DNA of 64,000 nt from JAUILH01 sp964230215. Lineage in GTDB: Bacteria > Bacteroidota > Bacteroidia > Flavobacteriales_D > JAUILH01. The first letter of the stretch is position 1; each line of letters begins with the position of its first letter. Shown piece by piece: positions 60,654 to 64,000 of this stretch. The translations under genes and the position numbers were made by a program. The notes under the pieces were generated by a model, which was not told where the DNA came from, did no database searches, and was given only the letters and a program-made list of their open reading frames with translations. Where the stretch lies: contig CAXRGQ010000007.1 in assembly GCA_964230215.1 (NCBI GenBank), positions 930,001 to 994,000 on the forward strand. Reading direction: 5' to 3'.

Positions 60654-61180
60654 TGAAGCAAATTTTATTTCTAGCATTTATATTTATTTCAAGTGTAGAT
60701 TGGGCACAGATGCCAGATTCTAAGTGGTTGGGAGACTGGAAGGGCGAATTAGAAATAGCTTCCATTGGCAGATCCGAAAGTATGACGGTTCAAATGGGGC
60801 TTAGCATTCACGAAATAGATGATAGTACATGGCAATGGAAACTCTCCTATACTCGGGACACGATCAATGATGTGCGTGATTACAAGTTGAGAAGCACTGA
60901 TAGGCCTGGTGTATATGTAATTGATGAGGGGAATTCAATTGAACTGTATTTAAGCTCTGTAGCTGATGGATTGTATAGTTCATTTGATGTTTCGGGAAGT
61001 GATTTGATGATTTACTATGAAATGCCTGGCGACAAAGGGGATCGCATTATATTTAGAACATTAGCGTCTGGCAGACCGCAAGAGACAGGCGCGGGAGATG
61101 ATGAAATTCCAGCCATTGTGACACGCATTGTGGGGTCTGTTCAGCACTGTGTGTTGACAAAAGAGTTAGATGTAAAGTAA
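60653..61180 (+). CDS. Secreted protein of unknown function
   Basis: A 175-aa exported protein with a signal peptide (1-18, ending SSVDWAQ) and a beta-rich mature part (WLGDWKGELEI, MTVQMGLSIHEIDDSTWQWKL, DYKLRSTDRPGVYVIDEGNS, IELYLSSVADGLYSSFDVSG) that resembles lipocalin-like or avidin-like barrels in strand rhythm and in the opening W(L)GxW motif. That is a guess from pattern only. One-base overlap with the previous gene indicates a shared transcript. The convergent dnaG gene ends four bases after it. Confidence 0.68.
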   Translation: MKQILFLAFIFISSVDWAQMPDSKWLGDWKGELEIASIGRSESMTVQMGLSIHEIDDSTWQWKLSYTRDTINDVRDYKLRSTDRPGVYVIDEGNSIELYLSSVADGLYSSFDVSGSDLMIYYEMPGDKGDRIIFRTLASGRPQETGAGDDEIPAIVTRIVGSVQHCVLTKELDVK

Positions 61181-61184
61181 GGTC

Positions 61185-63131
61185 TTACTTAAGGGTGACT
61201 CTACCCATGAACTTTGAGAGTTCAGAAATTACACGGATATAATTATTGATTTCAACCATAATCGAATGGTACTCATTCTCATCATAAACGCCTTTTAAGG
61301 AGTCTTGTCTTAACTGCTTGATCGTGCGCAATCGCTTCAGTTTATAGTTGTTAATTGCATTATCCACTTTCCCAATTAGATCTTCATTTTCGCCCTTCAC
61401 TTCAATATTGTGCATTTTAAACCAATTCGGGCTGAGATGATATTTAGAAGAATTCGCATCTGCACTAATACTATTTATTTCAGGTTGTGGGTGGTGTGCA
61501 AAGTAGGATGAGCTTGGGATTTTATCATTTTGATAATGCTGTAAGAAGATTTCGTAGATATCCGCAAATAAAGGGAGTTCAAGCTTAATGTCGTCTTGTT
61601 CAAGTGATTCAACAATGTACTTTGCAATGGTATATTTGGCTTCATATTCTTCACCATTATCATCTTCTACCAAGACTTCAACCTCATTATCTGCAAATCT
61701 TAATAAAAGGCGAATTAGCTCAAACTCATGATGTTCGCCTTTACTCTCGATTGAATCAATTTTTTCCGCAACGGCTACTTTTTCTTCAATGTTTTGGATA
61801 CCTGTATCTTCATGTGGCTTTGAAGAGCTCTGCTTGCGAATATATTTATGTAACTCCCCGTTAAGACTGGCTTCATCCATTTCAAAACGATCGCTGCATT
61901 CACGGATGTAAACAGAACGGGTGATTTGATCTGGGATAAGGCTAATTGAGTGCACGATTTCTTTAATCATGCCCGCCTTTTTAATAGGATCGTTATTCGC
62001 TTCTTTTAAAAGAACTTCCGTTTTAAAACTGATGAAATCCTTGGCGTTGTTGGCAACGAATTCATTGATTTCTTCGGTAGTATGCTTTTGAGCAAATGAG
62101 TCTGGGTCATCACCATCAGGGAATAAGGCAATGCGCACATTCATCCCTTGCTCCAATATCATATCAATCCCCCTAAATGAGGCTTTTATGCCAGCAGCAT
62201 CTCCATCGTAAAGTATGGTAATGTTCTGTGTATAGCGTTGGATGAGATTTATTTGTCCTTCGGTTAACGCCGTACCAGAAGAAGACACCACGTTATCCAC
62301 ACCGTTTTGATGCAGGGCAATTACGTCTGTATATCCCTCAACTAACAAACAATTATCTTGTCTTAGTATACCAGATTTGGATTGATATAAGCCGTATAAG
62401 ACTTTGCTTTTATTGTATATATCACTTTCGGGCGAATTGAAATACTTGGCAATTTTTTTGTCACTACGCAAGGTTCTGCCGCCAAAGCCAACTACACGTC
62501 CGGTTAGATTGTGAATAGGGAACATCACGCGTCCTCTAAAGAAGTCGTAATAGCCTTTGTCGTTCTTTTTGGATAGACCAAGTGTCACCAAATGATCTGG
62601 ATTGTAACCTGCTTTTTTGGCCGCATCTGTTAACTGAGATCCGTCCTCGAGACAATACCCCAGGTTAAACTTCTTGATGATATCTTCTGTAAAGCCACGT
62701 TCCTTAAAATAGGATAGACCCACCGCACGCCCTTGTTTTTCCTCCCATAAATTGTGCTCGAAATGCTCCAGCGCAAACTTATTTATGAGGAACAGGGCTT
62801 CTCGCTCGTTCCGCTGAGCAATTTCTTCTGGGGTGGCTTTCTCTTCCGGAATCTCAATATTATACTTGTCTGCAAGCCAGCGCAATGCCTCTGGGTAAGA
62901 CATGGCTTCATGCTCCATCAGAAATGTCACCACATTTCCACCTTTACCTGAACTAAAGTCTTTAAAGATTTGCTTGGCCGGTGATACCATAAAAGAAGGC
63001 GTCTTCTCCTTAACAAAAGGAGACAAGCCTTTCAAACTACTGCCTGCACGTTTTAATTGAACGAATTCGCCAATTACCTCCTCAATGCGGGATGTAGTAA
63101 AAATGTCTTCTATGATTTCCTTTGGGATCAT
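61185..63131 (-). CDS. dnaG: DNA primase DnaG, zinc-ribbon cysteines missing
   Basis: A 648-aa primase that makes RNA primers for replication. The core is intact: Toprim motifs LLVEGYTDVIALHQNGV and ITILYDGDAAGIKASFRG, and RGRVMFPIHNLTGRVVGFGGR. The N-terminal zinc-binding domain keeps its frame (KEKTPSFMVSPAKQIFKDF, GKGGNVVTFLM) but lacks ligands: where CPFH is usual it reads SPFV, and where CFGCG is usual it reads DFSSG. I recall the same change in other Flavobacteriia, so it is probably lineage-wide. The ATG at 63131 is preferred; a TTG at 63140 is in frame. No rpoD is adjacent. Confidence 0.95.
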   Translation of the reverse strand: MIPKEIIEDIFTTSRIEEVIGEFVQLKRAGSSLKGLSPFVKEKTPSFMVSPAKQIFKDFSSGKGGNVVTFLMEHEAMSYPEALRWLADKYNIEIPEEKATPEEIAQRNEREALFLINKFALEHFEHNLWEEKQGRAVGLSYFKERGFTEDIIKKFNLGYCLEDGSQLTDAAKKAGYNPDHLVTLGLSKKNDKGYYDFFRGRVMFPIHNLTGRVVGFGGRTLRSDKKIAKYFNSPESDIYNKSKVLYGLYQSKSGILRQDNCLLVEGYTDVIALHQNGVDNVVSSSGTALTEGQINLIQRYTQNITILYDGDAAGIKASFRGIDMILEQGMNVRIALFPDGDDPDSFAQKHTTEEINEFVANNAKDFISFKTEVLLKEANNDPIKKAGMIKEIVHSISLIPDQITRSVYIRECSDRFEMDEASLNGELHKYIRKQSSSKPHEDTGIQNIEEKVAVAEKIDSIESKGEHHEFELIRLLLRFADNEVEVLVEDDNGEEYEAKYTIAKYIVESLEQDDIKLELPLFADIYEIFLQHYQNDKIPSSSYFAHHPQPEINSISADANSSKYHLSPNWFKMHNIEVKGENEDLIGKVDNAINNYKLKRLRTIKQLRQDSLKGVYDENEYHSIMVEINNYIRVISELSKFMGRVTLK

Positions 63132-63242
63132 GTAATGCAAAGATAAGGCTTAGCTCTTGTTTTCCCATGCATGTGGGTAACTTTACATGTCCCTATAGGA
63201 GGGGTTTTGAACTAGTTTATCTCAGAAAGCTAATAATTTCCC

Positions 63243-63250
63243 TATTTTTG
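63243..63250 (+). promoter_or_regulatory. Probable -7 promoter box of trhO
   Basis: TATTTTTG matches TAnnTTTG, 33 bases upstream of the ATG at 63284 in the 152-base gap divergent from dnaG. Confidence 0.45.
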
Positions 63251-63283
63251 CAGCATCTTTTAACCTTAAACCATTGTTATAGC

Positions 63284-64000
63284 ATGCAACTGTACAATAA
63301 TTTAAGTGCTGAAGAAAGAGCGAAACTCATTGATGAGGCGGGAGAAGATCGCCTTACCATATCTTTTTATCAGTACCATCATATCAAGAACCCCGATATT
63401 CTTAGAAAACATTTATACTTCACTTGGGAGAAAATGGATGTACTGGGGAGAATTTACCTGGCGAATGAGGGCATTAACGCCCAGCTGTCGGTACCGGCAC
63501 CAAATTTTGAAGAATTCAAAGCCTTTCTAGATTCAATAGATTTCCTAAAAGGGATTCGCCTAAACATTGCCGTTGAGCAGGACAATAAATCCTTCTTGAA
63601 ATTAAAGGTAAAGGTTAGGCACAAGATTGTGGCAGACGGATTAGATGATGATACCTTTGACGTAACCGATATAGGAACGCATCTAAAGGCGAAAGAGTTC
63701 AATGAGATTATTGCCGATGAAAATACTGTTCTGGTTGATATGCGTAACCATTATGAAAGTGAAATTGGTCACTTTGAAGGGGCAGTAACGCCGGATGTAG
63801 ATACATTTGGGAGTTCGCTCGATTTAATTGAGGAACAACTTAAAGAGCATAAAGAAGACAAGAACCTTGTTATGTATTGTACGGGTGGAATTCGTTGCGA
63901 AAAAGCTAGTGCCTACTACAAACACAAAGGATTTAAGAATGTATACCAGCTTGAAGGTGGCATAATCAACTATGTACGCCAAGTCAAAGAAGAAGGACTA
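63284..64000 (+). CDS. trhO: tRNA uridine-34 hydroxylase TrhO (rhodanese-like), cut by the window end
   Basis: The first 239 codons are visible; the C-terminus is outside the window. TrhO hydroxylates uridine 34 of certain tRNAs. The N-terminal acylphosphatase-like part (ISFYQYHHIKNPDILRKHL, GRIYLANEGINAQLSVP, KLKVKVRHKIVADGL) is followed by a rhodanese domain (VLVDMRNHYESEIGHFEGAV) with the catalytic Cys in LVMYCTGGIRCEKASAYY and LEGGIINYV. The ATG at 63284 starts the family-like MQLYNNLSAEERAKLI. Divergent from dnaG. Confidence 0.94.
   Translation, partial: MQLYNNLSAEERAKLIDEAGEDRLTISFYQYHHIKNPDILRKHLYFTWEKMDVLGRIYLANEGINAQLSVPAPNFEEFKAFLDSIDFLKGIRLNIAVEQDNKSFLKLKVKVRHKIVADGLDDDTFDVTDIGTHLKAKEFNEIIADENTVLVDMRNHYESEIGHFEGAVTPDVDTFGSSLDLIEEQLKEHKEDKNLVMYCTGGIRCEKASAYYKHKGFKNVYQLEGGIINYVRQVKEEGL

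Noticed and set aside
1..64000. Prophage, insertion sequence, defence island or biosynthetic cluster
   Set aside because: I saw no integrase, transposase, phage structural, restriction, CRISPR or polyketide/peptide synthase genes; the genes are mostly chromosomal housekeeping with secreted proteins in between.

Overview
The window looks like a stretch of core chromosome from a Bacteroidota bacterium, most likely order Flavobacteriales in the wide sense (Crocinitomicaceae/Cryomorphaceae-like). The evidence is: five secreted proteins with type IX secretion (T9SS) type-A C-terminal sorting domains, plus one decayed copy; -7 promoter boxes of the Bacteroidota TAnnTTTG type; a DnaG primase without its zinc ligands; a DUF4271 / HemD-like / rnpA / S41 peptidase neighbourhood; DUF2480 and DUF4412 proteins; and moderate-to-low GC with many TAATG or ATGA gene junctions. 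Family assignments come from reading the proteins. No database search was run.

Layout. 1-3000: end of ispD, then hemD-hemC-hemA on the minus strand (early tetrapyrrole synthesis). 3.1-6.6 kb: Fe-S assembly factor, DUF2480, a small secreted protein, two GNAT acetyltransferases and a cell-wall amidase. 6.7-11 kb: fbp-mfd. 11.1-19.7 kb: a secreted beta-propeller protein, purH, and the elongasome set mreB-mreC-mreD-mrdA-rodA. 19.7-29.2 kb: T9SS cargo, DAHP synthase/chorismate mutase, O-antigen ligase, CtpA-type peptidase, rnpA, a second HemD-like protein with DUF4271, and an acyl-CoA (glutaryl-CoA-like) dehydrogenase. 29.2-33.9 kb: T9SS cargo, a membrane protein, an SRPBCC/GyrI protein, a broken LMW-phosphatase gene, a cyclase-family hydrolase and another T9SS cargo. 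33.9-39.5 kb: hemW, an orphan histidine kinase and an AsmA-like protein with 1-nt overlaps, then a tRNA-like RNA with its own terminator. 39.7-46.3 kb: Lrp/AsnC regulator, membrane protein, FG-GAP T9SS cargo, quinone-oxidoreductase-like enzyme, MORN lipoprotein, polyprenyl synthase and ALDH7-type dehydrogenase. 46.4-53.1 kb: DUF4412 protein, acidic lipoprotein, YD-like protein, orphan CcoO-like cytochrome c, DEAD-box helicase, lipoprotein and fatty-acid desaturase. 53.5-64 kb: a 932-aa T9SS adhesin-like protein with a small secreted partner, a decayed T9SS domain, dxs, three unknown secreted proteins, dnaG and the start of trhO.

The most unusual points follow. (1) hemD has no usable start codon. 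It is in the -1 frame of hemC and joins it at a run of nine A residues that contains an A-AAA-AAG slippery heptamer, so a HemC-HemD fusion made by frameshifting or transcript slippage is likely. (2) A LMW-phosphatase-like gene is interrupted by two in-frame stops in an otherwise intact frame. (3) A tRNA-like RNA has a perfect T arm, paired acceptor, encoded CCA and a terminator, but no recognisable anticodon arm. (4) A HYR domain is split by two tandem inserted domains in a large T9SS protein. (5) A CcoO-like haem c protein has no cbb3 oxidase beside it. No CRISPR array, prophage, insertion sequence or defence island was seen.
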